64,000 nt of DNA from Loktanella sp. (GCA_024686085.1 JAIBDT010000003.1:49309-113308), one strand, 5' to 3'; shown: positions 39,089 to 48,431, counted from the first letter of the stretch. The notes: generated by a model not told the origin, from the sequence alone. Numbers and translations: made by a program.

Positions 39089-39208
39089 AATCCGGCAGCA
39101 AGCTGCCGCACGAACCCCTCCCCTTAAAAAATCTTGATTTTGTTTGGTGTCCCGCACATGCTGCGGCTGCGACGTCGCACTATATCGACCACTGACCCCA
39201 TGCCGGCC

Positions 39209-39279
39209 CAGTCTTTCGATTAAGATTTGACGAGCCGGTCCGCTGCACTTTCGCGAGCGGTTAAATAGGAGGAAGCAAC
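39209..39279 (+). promoter_or_regulatory. structured 5' leader of the second cold-shock gene
   Basis: The leader contains CAGTCTTTCGAT at 39209-39220, shared with the first copy, and a hairpin CCGCT/AGCGG (39240-39244 and 39256-39260) with GCACT in its loop. The first leader also has GCACT in the loop of its own hairpin. The ribosome binding site AGGAGGA lies just downstream of the hairpin. I infer shared post-transcriptional control. Confidence 0.45.
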
Positions 39280-39486
39280 ATGGCTTCAGGTACAGTGAAG
39301 TGGTTTAACACCACAAAAGGTTACGGTTTTATCGCCCCAGATGGCGGAGCAAAGGACATTTTTGTCCATATTTCTGCAGTAGAACGGTCAGGTCTGACAG
39401 GTCTGAAAGACGACCAGAAAGTCACCTTCGACATCGAAGCGGGACGCGACGGTCGCGAATCTGCCGTCAATCTTGCGCTTGCGTAA
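39280..39486 (+). CDS. cold-shock protein (CspA family), second copy
   Basis: A 68-residue OB-fold protein, identical to the upstream copy at 63 of 68 positions. RNP1 is KGYGFIAPD (Tyr where the first copy has Phe) and RNP2 is DIFVHIS. Its ribosome binding site AGGAGGA is stronger than that of the first copy, so the two may differ in translation rate. A terminator follows at once. Confidence 0.93.
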   Translation: MASGTVKWFNTTKGYGFIAPDGGAKDIFVHISAVERSGLTGLKDDQKVTFDIEAGRDGRESAVNLALA

Positions 39487-39494
39487 ATAAAGAG

Positions 39495-39521
39495 AGAGGC
39501 GCCTCACTGGGCGCCTCTTTT
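39495..39521 (+). terminator. intrinsic terminator of the second cold-shock gene
   Basis: Nine-base arms AGAGGCGCC/GGCGCCTCT (39495-39503 and 39510-39518) enclose a six-base loop, and the run TTTT (39518-39521) follows the stem. It lies eight bases after the stop codon. Confidence 0.9.
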
Positions 39522-39531
39522 GATGTCTGGA

Positions 39532-39704
39532 TTAATCTTCCAAAACAAATGTGATCGTAACGACAGCCCGGCATCTCTGAACGTCGCGCCCCTTGACCGT
39601 CACCTTTTGAGGGACTTGGGGGCGCGCTTGATCCCATTCTCTACTGCGCCATCAAACGACTTAGAGGACGAAGAGATGACTTCTGTGACTTTTGCAATCA
39701 ACAT
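39532..39704 (-). pseudogene. dodecin-like gene broken by frameshift and internal loss
   Basis: From an ATG at 39704 with AAGGAG five bases upstream, the frame gives AKVTEVISSSSKSFDGAVENGIKRAPKSLKR and then a TGA at 39602-39600. This is the first helix region of dodecin, a small flavin-storage protein. After a -1 shift the reading continues with VTVKGRDVQ and ends in the dodecin C-terminus VVTITFVLED with a TAA at 39534-39532. Only 57 codons remain against the usual 65-70, and the central GAWV-type segment with the flavin-stacking Trp is missing. I read this as a recently decayed gene; a sequencing error alone would not explain the missing segment. Confidence 0.65.
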
Positions 39705-39783
39705 GATGGCTCCTTTTTATGTTATCGGACTTACACTTAGATATGGATCCGAGGCATATCGCGCAACGCAAGCGTCACGCCGC

Positions 39784-40425
39784 CTATTGCTGAAGGTCGA
39801 AAATCAAGTCCAGTATGATGGGGCCAATCGCAGCAACGTTCGCCGCGACACCCTTGGCGTTTGGATGGATACCATCAGGTTGCAGAAGGTCTGCCACACT
39901 GCCTTGCGCGCCCGCCTCTGCCAATAGTCCTGCAAATATATCCGGATAAAGCGGCACAGAAAATTCATCCGAAAGGCTGACGTAGCTTGCATCAAACTGC
40001 GCCTTGAACGCGGGGCCATAGTTGCCGCCAGCCGTGATGCCGACAAGCAGTGTGTCAACGTCAGCAATTTCGGCTTTGGCTAAAATGCCGCGCAAGTTTT
40101 CTTTGCTTATCGCAGGGTCGAGCCCCCGCAAGTAGTCGTTACCCCCTAAAGCCACGATTAGGCCGTCAACATCAGGCGTCAAGGTCCAGTCGGTACGCGA
40201 CAGGCCACCAGCGGTGGTATCCCCTGATACGCCTGCATTCAAAATCTCGACATCGGCACCTTGGGCGTCTAACCACCTCTGCAACTGCGGTACAAAACCA
40301 TCTTCCAATGGCAACCCGTATCCAGCTGTCAAACTGTCTCCAAGTGCCGCAATCTTCACAGTTTCTGCATAGGCGCTACCCGATAACGCGGCAATTGCGA
40401 TGCATAGGTTGCGAACGGCGCGCAA
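39784..40425 (-). CDS. GDSL-type esterase/thioesterase (TesA/arylesterase family)
   Basis: A 213-residue periplasmic SGNH hydrolase. The catalytic Ser31 sits in ALGDSLTAGYG, the oxyanion block in ALGGND, and the Asp-His pair in DGIHPN. A TTG start at 40425 with AAGGGA nine bases upstream yields a clean signal peptide ending SGSAYA; the ATG at 40470 would overlap the start of the divergent ABC gene and add a poor extension. This esterase is commonly divergent from a ybbA-ybbP transporter pair, as here. Confidence 0.82.
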   Translation of the reverse strand: MRAVRNLCIAIAALSGSAYAETVKIAALGDSLTAGYGLPLEDGFVPQLQRWLDAQGADVEILNAGVSGDTTAGGLSRTDWTLTPDVDGLIVALGGNDYLRGLDPAISKENLRGILAKAEIADVDTLLVGITAGGNYGPAFKAQFDASYVSLSDEFSVPLYPDIFAGLLAEAGAQGSVADLLQPDGIHPNAKGVAANVAAIGPIILDLIFDLQQ

Positions 40426-40468
40426 TGCCCCATATCCCTTAATGTGTATCCAACAAAAGGCCTGTCTC

Positions 40469-41137
40469 ATGTCAAATCTCGTTCTCTCGCTATCACATGC
40501 ATCTCTGTCGCTAGACGGGAACGCAGGCAAAGTCGACATTTTACACGATATTACCCTAGATGTGATCGCAGGTGAAACACTGGGTTTGGTGGGGCCAAGT
40601 GGGTCAGGCAAATCATCTCTCCTTATGTTGATGGGCGGGTTGGAACAGGTCACATCGGGCAAAATCACGTCTTTGGGACAAGAACTAAGCGCGATGAACG
40701 AAGACCAACTTGCCCACTTTCGTAGAGACCATATGGGTGTGGTGTTTCAATCTTTCCACCTTATCCCGACAATGACCGCACTTGAAAACGTTGCAACGCC
40801 GCTCGAATTGGCAGGCGCAGCTGACGCTTTTGACCGCGCTGCGGCCGAATTGGAGGCCGTTGGTCTGGGCTCACGAAAGGACCACTACCCTAGTCAAATG
40901 TCAGGGGGCGAGCAGCAGCGGGTCGCACTTGCACGTGCATCAGCACCTCGGCCCAAAATACTATTGGCGGATGAACCAACGGGGAACTTGGACGCGACAA
41001 ACGGCGGCGCCATTATGGATTTGCTGTTTGATTTACGAGACAAACATGGCGCGACCTTGATCATGGTTACCCATGCCGCAGATCTTGCTGCGCGTTGTGA
41101 CCGCGTCATTACCCTAAACGATGGTCGGATCGCATGA
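40469..41137 (+). CDS. ABC transporter ATP-binding protein (YbbA/LolD-like)
   Basis: A 222-residue ATPase of the MacB/LolD class. Walker A is GPSGSGKSS, the signature MSGGEQQR and Walker B ILLADEPTGNLD. It pairs with the 838-residue permease, whose start overlaps its stop (ATGA). The pair matches the YbbA-YbbP arrangement next to a tesA-like esterase, where a lipid or lipoprotein substrate is suspected but not proven. The ATG at 40469 is preferred over an earlier one at 40400 that lies inside the divergent gene. Confidence 0.85.
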   Translation: MSNLVLSLSHASLSLDGNAGKVDILHDITLDVIAGETLGLVGPSGSGKSSLLMLMGGLEQVTSGKITSLGQELSAMNEDQLAHFRRDHMGVVFQSFHLIPTMTALENVATPLELAGAADAFDRAAAELEAVGLGSRKDHYPSQMSGGEQQRVALARASAPRPKILLADEPTGNLDATNGGAIMDLLFDLRDKHGATLIMVTHAADLAARCDRVITLNDGRIA

Positions 41138-43650
41138 GCATCAAAATCGCAGCAAGGTTCGCCCTACGAGAAATGCGCGGCGGGCTCCGTGGGTTTCGTG
41201 TGTTTCTGGCCTGTCTGGCGTTAGGCGTCGCAGCGATTGCCGCGGTCGGAACTGTCCGCTCTGGTATTGAGGCTGGCCTTGAAAAAGAAGGTGCAGCCTT
41301 ACTTGGAGGCAACGCGGAGGTCGAATTTACTTATCGATTTGCCCGCGAGGAAGAGCTTGAGTGGCTTTCTTCCATTTCCGAGACGATCTCGGCAACCGTT
41401 GATTTTCGCTCTATGATTGTTGTGGAACAGTCAGGCACAACAGAACGCGGCCTGACGCAAGTCCGCGCAGTCGACAATGCCTATCCGTTAATCGGCAATG
41501 TGACCCTTGATCCCGACATGCCGATTAACGCAGCACTTGCCGACAATGGTGGTGTGATGGAACGCGTCCTTGCTGATCGACTGGGACTAAATGCGGGCGA
41601 CACATTCAAGCTGGGTGAACAAGCATTCGTCTTGCGCGCCATTCTCGAACGCTACCCAGACAATGCGTCTGGCGGGTTTGGCTTGGGGCCGCGCACCATT
41701 GTAAAAACCGCCGATCTCGATGGCTCAGGCCTTTTGGCCGAAGGCACGCTGTTTTCAACGCAATACCGTCTGGACCTGCCCGAAACGGCTGATCTAGATG
41801 CCCTAGCGGCACAAGCAGAAGCCCAATTTCGCGATACGGGGTTACGCTGGCGCGATAGCAGGCGGGGTGCTGGCGGAACCGCGCGGTTTGTAGAACGCAT
41901 CGGAGCCTTCTTGATCCTGATGGGGCTTTCCGGCCTCGCGGTTGGCGGCGTCGGCGTGTCCGCCGCAGTCCGGTCTTATCTCTCGGGCAAAACAAACGTG
42001 ATCGCGACGTTGAAGACACTGGGCGCAACCCGCCGCACGATTTTTCTAACTTACTTCTTCCAAATTGGTGTCTTGACCCTTGTCGGTGTGGCGCTTGGAT
42101 TGGTCATTGGAGGGACATTGCCTCTACTTCTCGCGCCAATAATCGAGGCGCAATTGCCAATCCCTGCTGATTTCCAGTTTAGCGTCGCTCCGCTTGCAGA
42201 GGCAGCACTCTACGGCATTCTAGCCGCTTTTATATTCACGCTTTGGCCATTGGCGCGGACTGAACAAATTCGACCAGCAACACTCTTCCGAGATGCGTTT
42301 GGCGCAGGACAACGCCTTCCAGCGTGGCCCTATTTAGTTGCGACAGCAGTCCTGATTGCTGCGTTGCTTGGGGCTGCGATTTGGTTTTCAGGAACAGTCT
42401 TTTTGACGCTTTGGACTGCTGGCGGTATCGCTGGTGCACTGATCATCCTCGTGCTTGCCGCATTCATTGCGCGGATCACAGCCCGTGCGTTAGGCAAACG
42501 CACCCGTGGTTGGCCAGTTGTACGATTGGCGCTAAACGCCATTGGCGCAAGGAGCGGCGAAACCACATCTGTCGTTTTGTCCTTAGGACTGGGGCTAGCC
42601 GTACTATCAGCCGTTGGCCAGATTGATGGCAACCTGCGGGCATCATTCGCCGATGAATTGCCAGAGGTCGCCCCGAGCTATTTCTTTGTCGACATTCAGC
42701 CGGACCAGATTGATGGCTTTCGCGCGCGACTAGAAAATGATCCTGCGGTGCGCCAAGTTGACACTGCACCCATGCTGCGCGGCATAATCACCAAGATTAA
42801 CGGGCTTCCCGCAGAAGAGGTCGCAGCTGGCCATTGGGTTGTGCGCGGCGACCGCGGGGTCACCTATGCTGCAACACTTGAAACACCCTCAGAATTGACT
42901 GAGGGGACATGGTGGGCCGCGGACTATAATGGGCCTCCGTTGATCAGTTTCGCTGCCGAAGAAGCCGCAGAGATCGGATTGAGCCTTGGCGATACAATCA
43001 CCGTCAACATCCTTGGGCGCGATATCACGGCAACGATTGCAAGCTTTCGCAATGTGAATTGGGAAAACGCAGGCATTGGCTTTGTCATGACGATGAATCC
43101 TTCAGCGCTTGCAGGTGCGCCGCATAGCTGGATCTCGACGGTCTACGCAACACCGGAATCCGAGGCGGCGATCCTGCGCGACCTTGCAGGAATGTTTCCA
43201 AATATCACCGCGATCCGGATTCGCGACGCGATTGATCAAGTCGTCACATTGGTTGGCGGAATTGCGGCGGCCACACGCTATGCCGCACTTGCGACACTGG
43301 TCACTGGCTTTCTTGTTTTGATAGGGGCAGCTGCTGCGGGCGAAAGGTCGCGCACTTATGAAGCGGCGGTCCTGAAAGTTCTTGGCGCGTCGCGCAGAAG
43401 AATTCTGCTCAGCTTTACGCTACGCGCCGCCCTGCTAGGGCTTGCGGCAGGGATCGTTGCTTTGGCAGCGGGAATCTTGGGTGGTTGGGCTGTCACGACA
43501 TATGTGATGGATGGCGAGTATTCGGTGATCTGGGCGAACGCGCTGCTGATTGTTGGTGGCGGTGCCGCAGCGTCCCTGCTTGCGGGCCTCGCCTTTGCGG
43601 TCCGCCCACTAGCCGCAAAACCAGCAGGTATTTTGCGGGCCCGCGAATGA
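41134..43650 (+). CDS. ABC transporter permease (YbbP-like, FtsX domains)
   Basis: An 838-residue inner-membrane permease. The start MSIKIAARFALREMRGGLRGF is typical of YbbP, followed by one helix and a large periplasmic domain. Two FtsX blocks of about three to four helices each lie near residues 260-360 and 710-825, the second containing YEAAVLKVLGASRRRIL. It overlaps the ATPase gene by four bases. Members probably move hydrophobic molecules or transmit force across the periplasm. Confidence 0.87.
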   Translation: MSIKIAARFALREMRGGLRGFRVFLACLALGVAAIAAVGTVRSGIEAGLEKEGAALLGGNAEVEFTYRFAREEELEWLSSISETISATVDFRSMIVVEQSGTTERGLTQVRAVDNAYPLIGNVTLDPDMPINAALADNGGVMERVLADRLGLNAGDTFKLGEQAFVLRAILERYPDNASGGFGLGPRTIVKTADLDGSGLLAEGTLFSTQYRLDLPETADLDALAAQAEAQFRDTGLRWRDSRRGAGGTARFVERIGAFLILMGLSGLAVGGVGVSAAVRSYLSGKTNVIATLKTLGATRRTIFLTYFFQIGVLTLVGVALGLVIGGTLPLLLAPIIEAQLPIPADFQFSVAPLAEAALYGILAAFIFTLWPLARTEQIRPATLFRDAFGAGQRLPAWPYLVATAVLIAALLGAAIWFSGTVFLTLWTAGGIAGALIILVLAAFIARITARALGKRTRGWPVVRLALNAIGARSGETTSVVLSLGLGLAVLSAVGQIDGNLRASFADELPEVAPSYFFVDIQPDQIDGFRARLENDPAVRQVDTAPMLRGIITKINGLPAEEVAAGHWVVRGDRGVTYAATLETPSELTEGTWWAADYNGPPLISFAAEEAAEIGLSLGDTITVNILGRDITATIASFRNVNWENAGIGFVMTMNPSALAGAPHSWISTVYATPESEAAILRDLAGMFPNITAIRIRDAIDQVVTLVGGIAAATRYAALATLVTGFLVLIGAAAAGERSRTYEAAVLKVLGASRRRILLSFTLRAALLGLAAGIVALAAGILGGWAVTTYVMDGEYSVIWANALLIVGGGAAASLLAGLAFAVRPLAAKPAGILRARE

Positions 43651-43659
43651 CAAAAAAAC

Positions 43660-43697
43660 AGGCCGCAGCGTATTTAAAACCCGCGGCCTAATTTTTT
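43660..43697 (+). terminator. intrinsic terminator between the YbbP-like gene and gltX
   Basis: A seven-base stem AGGCCGC/GCGGCCT (43660-43666 and 43683-43689) with a 16-base loop is followed by AATTTTTT ending at 43697. On the minus strand TTTGTTTTTTTG follows the same stem, so it may serve both converging genes. Confidence 0.75.
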
Positions 43698-45009
43698 AAA
43701 TCTTTGGCTTATGCGCCAACAATGGCATCACTTCAGCCATCTCTGGACCGCGCTCTCGGCCTGTTACGGCCTTGCGGAGCGGCATGAACAACCCCTTGCC
43801 TTTGCGGCCAGTTGCCTCTTTCACAGCAGATGTCCAAGTCGACCACGTCTCCGCCGCGTAGGGCGGATCACCAAGCAGGTCATAGGCTTGGGCGATGAAT
43901 TCACGATCTTCGTCTTCAATCAATGGTGCAGCACCATTCTGAAAGAACGCCCACCAATCCGCGATATCGTCCAACTTGGTGATGTTCCCTTTGACCGCAT
44001 CCCAAAACGCGACCTTTTTATCGGCTGGCACATCCGCCAGATGATCCGCAACTTCTTCGGCGCTTAGGGTTGCGTGATAGCGCGCAGTCAGCGGCCAAAG
44101 ATCCTCAAAATCAAATTTTGTCGGCGCAGACCCAAACTTGGTTACATCAAAACCATCCACAATTTCCTGCACGGTTGACCGCAATTCGACGGGTTCAGAA
44201 GACCCCAGACGCGCCATCAACGACAAGATCGCCTGCGGTGCGATGCCTTGCTTGCGCAGGTCACGCAAAGCCAAGGTGCCAAGGCGTTTGGACAATGCCT
44301 CGCCCTGCGGCCCCGTCAGCAATGAGTGATGCGCAAAACGCGGTACAGTACCGCCCAGCGCCTGCATGATTTGAATTTGGGTCGCTGTGTTGGTCACATG
44401 ATCAGAGCCACGCACAACATAGGTCATGCCCATTTCAACGTCATCAACCACTGAGGCGAGCGTATAGAGAATCTGACCGTCATTCTTGAACAGAACCGGA
44501 TCCGAAACCGAAGCCGCATCGATAGAGATATCACCAATAATACCATCGTCCCATTCGATACGTTCCAGATTCAACTTGAACCGCCAATGAGAGCCACGCT
44601 CGGCGCGCAATTTGTCTTTTTCTTCCTCAGTCAACGCCAAAGCAGCACGGTCATAAACCGGGGGTTTACCCATGTTGAGTTGTTTTTTACGCTTGAGGTC
44701 AAGCTCGACCGGTGTCTCAAAGCATTCGTAAAGACGCCCCATGTCGATCAGTTTTTGCTTTGCTTCCAGATACTTATCCATACGCTTCGACTGATGCTCA
44801 ACACGGTCCCACGTCAGTCCCAGCCAAGTCAGGTCATCTTTGATGCCTTGCACGTATTCGTCTTTGGACCGGACGGGGTCGGTATCGTCGATCCGGAGCA
44901 CAAAGGTGCCGCCGTTCTGACGGGCAATTGCGTAATTAAACAAGGCCGCACGTAGGTTACCAATATGGATATAACCAGTGGGTGATGGGGCAAAACGAGT
45001 GGTTGTCAT
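43696..45009 (-). CDS. gltX: glutamate--tRNA ligase
   Basis: A 437-residue class I synthetase that charges tRNA-Glu. The N-terminus FAPSPTGYIHIGNLRAALFNY contains HIGN at 15-18, and the KMSKS-like loop is ALSKRLG. It is shorter than the usual 470 residues, as seen in one of the two GltX types of alphaproteobacteria, so it may be the discriminating or tRNA-Gln-misacylating copy. AGGAGAT lies upstream of the ATG. Confidence 0.92.
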   Translation of the reverse strand: MTTTRFAPSPTGYIHIGNLRAALFNYAIARQNGGTFVLRIDDTDPVRSKDEYVQGIKDDLTWLGLTWDRVEHQSKRMDKYLEAKQKLIDMGRLYECFETPVELDLKRKKQLNMGKPPVYDRAALALTEEEKDKLRAERGSHWRFKLNLERIEWDDGIIGDISIDAASVSDPVLFKNDGQILYTLASVVDDVEMGMTYVVRGSDHVTNTATQIQIMQALGGTVPRFAHHSLLTGPQGEALSKRLGTLALRDLRKQGIAPQAILSLMARLGSSEPVELRSTVQEIVDGFDVTKFGSAPTKFDFEDLWPLTARYHATLSAEEVADHLADVPADKKVAFWDAVKGNITKLDDIADWWAFFQNGAAPLIEDEDREFIAQAYDLLGDPPYAAETWSTWTSAVKEATGRKGKGLFMPLRKAVTGRERGPEMAEVMPLLAHKPKI

Positions 45010-45062
45010 GAACTGATCTCCTGTTGTCTAAGGATGTGTCAGACCGCAACGAAATTGTCCAG

Positions 45063-45491
45063 TTAGGTCGGGAAAACTGACCATTTTGCATCAAGGTCTT
45101 TGAGACCGGCGCGGATCAATTCTTCGAGAACGGCCAAATCAACATCAGCCAGTTTGTTGATGTATAGACATGCTTTACCCATTTTATGCTTTCCAAGCCG
45201 AGACAGAATTTCACCAAAATCTTGGTATCCAGGCATGATATAGACCGAAAGCGACGCCTTGCGCGGGCTAAAACCAGTGGCGCAGAAGTCGCCCTCTCGA
45301 CCACTATCATAGATGTAGTGGTAAGACCCATATCCAACGATTGTCGGCCCACACATCTTTGGTTGCCAACCCGTGATTTTTCGGAACATTTTGTCCAGTA
45401 AGATTGAGTCTGCACGCCGCGTCGCGTGTTCAACTCGCGAGATGAATTCTTGGACTGCGGCTTCGGTTTGCTGGGTCTTGTTTCCGCTCAT
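45063..45491 (-). CDS. DUF1801 domain-containing protein
   Basis: A 142-residue cytosolic protein. The pattern PTIVGYGSYHYIYDSGREGDFCATGFSPRKASLSVYI and later GKHKMGKACLYI are characteristic of DUF1801 (YdhG-like) proteins, quoted here only in short pieces: PTIVGYGSYHY, GFSPRKASL and KHKMGKACLYI. The fold is SufE/YdhG-like and the function unknown. It lies 53 bases upstream of gltX on the same strand. Confidence 0.82.
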   Translation of the reverse strand: MSGNKTQQTEAAVQEFISRVEHATRRADSILLDKMFRKITGWQPKMCGPTIVGYGSYHYIYDSGREGDFCATGFSPRKASLSVYIMPGYQDFGEILSRLGKHKMGKACLYINKLADVDLAVLEELIRAGLKDLDAKWSVFPT

Positions 45492-45552
45492 GGATCGATT
45501 TTATCAAAATCGTCACTTTTGGAAAGCATCGAGATGTTAAAGCCAATGAAGC

Positions 45553-46104
45553 TTAGCGAAATGCAGGTCCATGCGCCCAGACAGTCATCGAAATACGACT
45601 ACCTTGGGTGACTGGGGTGACCCGGTGCAACATATAGCTTGGGAATATCGTCACTGTGCCGCGCGTGACTTTCGCTTTGACTGTGTGGCTGGACGGCATA
45701 ACTTCTAACGTGCCTCCGCTATAGGCATCGGGTTCCGACAGTTGCGCAACAAGTGTTAGCTTGCGGAGTCGTGCAATCCGTCCGTCGCCAATGTCGCTAT
45801 GCCAATCGAAATGGCCCTCTCTCGCGCCATCGTAGTGGGCGACTTGGACGCTTTCTTTAAACTCGGATAGATCGAAACCATAGACATCACGGTTCGCGAC
45901 ACGCACCAGATCGATGATCGCATCCATTACCCAGCTTGTATCAGGCACGTTGTCGAGCCAGACCAAATCGGCACGCCGGATGTTATGATCATGGGTTTGT
46001 CCGACCAGTTTTGCGTCTTGTGGAGTAGCGCCTGCTGTTTGCAGCAAAATACGGTCGCAATCCGCCAAAGAGAACGCCGCAGGGATCGTGTGAACGGCGT
46101 GCAT
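45553..46104 (-). CDS. 2OG-Fe(II) oxygenase family protein
   Basis: A 183-residue dioxygenase. The iron triad is visible as H and D in HFDWHSD and H in MLHRVTPV; the 2-oxoglutarate-binding Arg is in GSRISMTVW. It resembles PKHD/prolyl-4-hydroxylase-type enzymes; the family hydroxylates or oxidises small molecules or proteins. The N-terminal part IPAAFSLADCDRIL has the look of an AlkB-like or PiuC-like start. Substrate is unknown. Confidence 0.82.
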   Translation of the reverse strand: MHAVHTIPAAFSLADCDRILLQTAGATPQDAKLVGQTHDHNIRRADLVWLDNVPDTSWVMDAIIDLVRVANRDVYGFDLSEFKESVQVAHYDGAREGHFDWHSDIGDGRIARLRKLTLVAQLSEPDAYSGGTLEVMPSSHTVKAKVTRGTVTIFPSYMLHRVTPVTQGSRISMTVWAHGPAFR

Positions 46105-46167
46105 GATAAGATGCTTTCAAAGTATGGACGAGCGTTACGCCCGTCCCTCCGTTTCAGCAAGAAAATA

Positions 46168-46614
46168 CTAGCGCATATCCATGATTTTACCAAGAATCTG
46201 ATTCTCTATGGCGAACTTCATGACTTCGGCAGGATCAGTTGTGATCGTAGCCAAATCAACCTTAGTCGCTGAACATCCCTGTGCCGCGGCACTTTGCTGG
46301 TTAACTTCGCGCACGAATCCACGTTTTACCATAGAGTTCACTAACCAATAGAGAACCTTGTCTTGTGCAGACGCGTTGGCACGCTGTTGCAGGTTACCGC
46401 CACCTTCAAATTTCGCGTCACACATAAAGCTAAAAGTGGCGGTGCTAACTGACGCGCCGCGGTTCACATCACCTTTTACGCCTTGGTGAAAAAATTTGAT
46501 CGGCGCGGCTACCATTGGTGATCCGTTTTCGATTGTTGGTAGCGGGGCAGAAGGCGTTTGTGTGCACGCTGAAAGGCCAAGCGCAACAATCAAAGCAGCC
46601 GAGGTTCGCAACAT
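46168..46614 (-). CDS. hypothetical lipoprotein
   Basis: A 148-residue protein with a lipobox LGLSAC at residues 12-17 after a short hydrophobic stretch, so it should be a lipid-anchored periplasmic protein. The ATG at 46614 has AGGT upstream; the longer frame from 46650 overlaps nadE. One mature-region cysteine pair (MCDAKF and QGCSATK) could form a disulfide. I do not recognise the family. It lies 17 bases downstream of nadE, probably in one operon. Confidence 0.6.
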   Translation of the reverse strand: MLRTSAALIVALGLSACTQTPSAPLPTIENGSPMVAAPIKFFHQGVKGDVNRGASVSTATFSFMCDAKFEGGGNLQQRANASAQDKVLYWLVNSMVKRGFVREVNQQSAAAQGCSATKVDLATITTDPAEVMKFAIENQILGKIMDMR

Positions 46615-46631
46615 GATAATACCTGTAAGGG

Positions 46632-48293
46632 TTATGAATGATCTCGCCATCTATTCACGATCGGATATCGCCGATCAAGCCAGAAAGCATGCTTTGACAG
46701 ACGCGTCCCAGGGGCAGACTGGAAGCGTTTGTATTCCGAGATGTAGAGCAGATGCTCGATTTTTTTGACGGTATCCCGTTCAAATCCGGCAGCGACGCAA
46801 TCAGCGACGCTTGCCTCACCGTCGACAAGCATCATCAAGATACCGTCAAGGACGTCATAGGGCGGCAGGCTGTCGCTGTCTTTTTGATCGGGGCGCAGTT
46901 CGGCTGATGGTGGCTTCTCAATGATCGCCACAGGGATGACTTCGCCAGCGGGGCCTTTCATCCAGACTGCGTGATTGGCGTTGCGCCAACGGCAGGTCTC
47001 GAAGACCCGCGTTTTATACATATCTTTGATGGGGTTATAGCCGCCCGCCATATCGCCATAGATGGTGGCATAGCCGACTGCGACCTCGGATTTATTGCCT
47101 GTGGTCAGGAGCATTTCGCCAAACTTGTTGGATTGCGCCATGAGCAACAGGCCGCGCAGCCGCGACTGGATATTTTCTTCGGTAAGGTCCTCTTTGAGGC
47201 CCGCGAAAAGTGGCGCGAGTGCTTCGGACACTGCGGCGCGAGATTCTGCAATAGATACAACGTCGTAGTGACAGCCCAGCGCATCGACGACAGCTTGTGC
47301 ATCATCAAGTGACGCTTGGGACGTATATTCAGACGGCAGCATGACGCAGCGGACGTTCTCTGGTCCAAGCGCGTCGGCGGCAATGGTGGCGACGATCGCA
47401 GAATCGATGCCGCCAGAGAGACCAAGTAACACCTTTTTAAAGCCCGTTTTGCTCATGTAGTCCCGCAGGGTTTCAACCATCGCACGGTAGTCTTGACCTG
47501 TAGGACTATCGAACGAAGCTTTTTCACCCTCGGCCGCTTCCCAACCGTCAGCCGTTCGAATGAAGTCAACATGTGTGATATTGCTGTCGAACATTGGCAG
47601 TTGCACCGCGAGTTTACCACCACGGTTCAATACGAAGGACCCCCCATCAAACGCCTGATCGTCTTGGCCACCGACCATATTTAGGTAGACGAGCGGCACG
47701 TCATTTTCGATCACGCGAGCGACCATCGTGTTCACCCGCTTTTCGATTTTACCGTGATAGTAAGGCGATCCGTTCGGCACGAGAATAATCTCGGCGCCGC
47801 TTTCGACCATGGCCTCGGGAACATCTTCATACCAAGCATCTTCACAAATCGGGCTGCCAATGCGTGGTCCGTCAGGCATCGCATAAGGCCCTTGGATCGC
47901 CCCGCGGCGGAATTGACGAACCTCATCGAAAACGTCGTAATTTGGCAGGAAATGCTTGAACTGTCGCGCGACGACCTTGCCTCCGCGACAGATGTGGTAG
48001 GCGTTATAGAGCCTGCCATCTTCATAATATGGACCGCCGATGCCGAGCGTAGGACCGTCAGCGCAGCCTGCGGCAAGCGCGTCGATCTGCGACATGGCGT
48101 CATTGTAGAACGCGGGCTTCATCACGAGGTCTTGGGTGGAGTAGCCTGTAATGAACATCTCGGATAGCGCGACCATGTGTGCGCCTGCTGCGCGCCCCTG
48201 TTCCCAAGCATCCTTGGCCAGAGCAGCGTTGCCGACAAGGTCGCCTAAAGTGGGGTTCAACTGTGCCAAAGTCAGGCGGAAATGATCGCTCAT
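46632..48293 (-). CDS. nadE: NAD+ synthase (glutamine-hydrolysing)
   Basis: A 553-residue bifunctional enzyme that makes NAD from deamido-NAD using glutamine ammonia. The N-terminal nitrilase-type glutaminase has the triad as E in SEMFITG, K in the FKHFLPNYD region and C in PICEDAWYED. The C-terminal synthetase has the ATP-binding loop SGGIDSA. AAGGA lies upstream of the ATG. With nadD at 31425-32048 this window encodes the last two NAD steps. Confidence 0.93.
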   Translation of the reverse strand: MSDHFRLTLAQLNPTLGDLVGNAALAKDAWEQGRAAGAHMVALSEMFITGYSTQDLVMKPAFYNDAMSQIDALAAGCADGPTLGIGGPYYEDGRLYNAYHICRGGKVVARQFKHFLPNYDVFDEVRQFRRGAIQGPYAMPDGPRIGSPICEDAWYEDVPEAMVESGAEIILVPNGSPYYHGKIEKRVNTMVARVIENDVPLVYLNMVGGQDDQAFDGGSFVLNRGGKLAVQLPMFDSNITHVDFIRTADGWEAAEGEKASFDSPTGQDYRAMVETLRDYMSKTGFKKVLLGLSGGIDSAIVATIAADALGPENVRCVMLPSEYTSQASLDDAQAVVDALGCHYDVVSIAESRAAVSEALAPLFAGLKEDLTEENIQSRLRGLLLMAQSNKFGEMLLTTGNKSEVAVGYATIYGDMAGGYNPIKDMYKTRVFETCRWRNANHAVWMKGPAGEVIPVAIIEKPPSAELRPDQKDSDSLPPYDVLDGILMMLVDGEASVADCVAAGFERDTVKKIEHLLYISEYKRFQSAPGTRLSKHAFWLDRRYPIVNRWRDHS

Positions 48294-48431
48294 GGTCTTA
48301 TCCTTATGATCGTACGCTAGATGTAGCAGATTAGTGAGCGAGGGAAAGCCGCTTGCGGCCCCCTTCCCCGTTGTCAGGCAACCGTCACTCGATTAGGTTG
48401 CCCAAGAATGAACGCGAACAAGGTGGACAGT

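Noticed and set aside
38768..39157. 129-residue minus-strand frame over the first cold-shock gene
   Set aside because: It is fully antisense to a certain cold-shock gene and its leader.
39520..39927. 135-residue plus-strand frame downstream of the cold-shock genes
   Set aside because: It runs antisense over the dodecin remnant and the 3' part of the GDSL esterase gene, with no plausible protein features.
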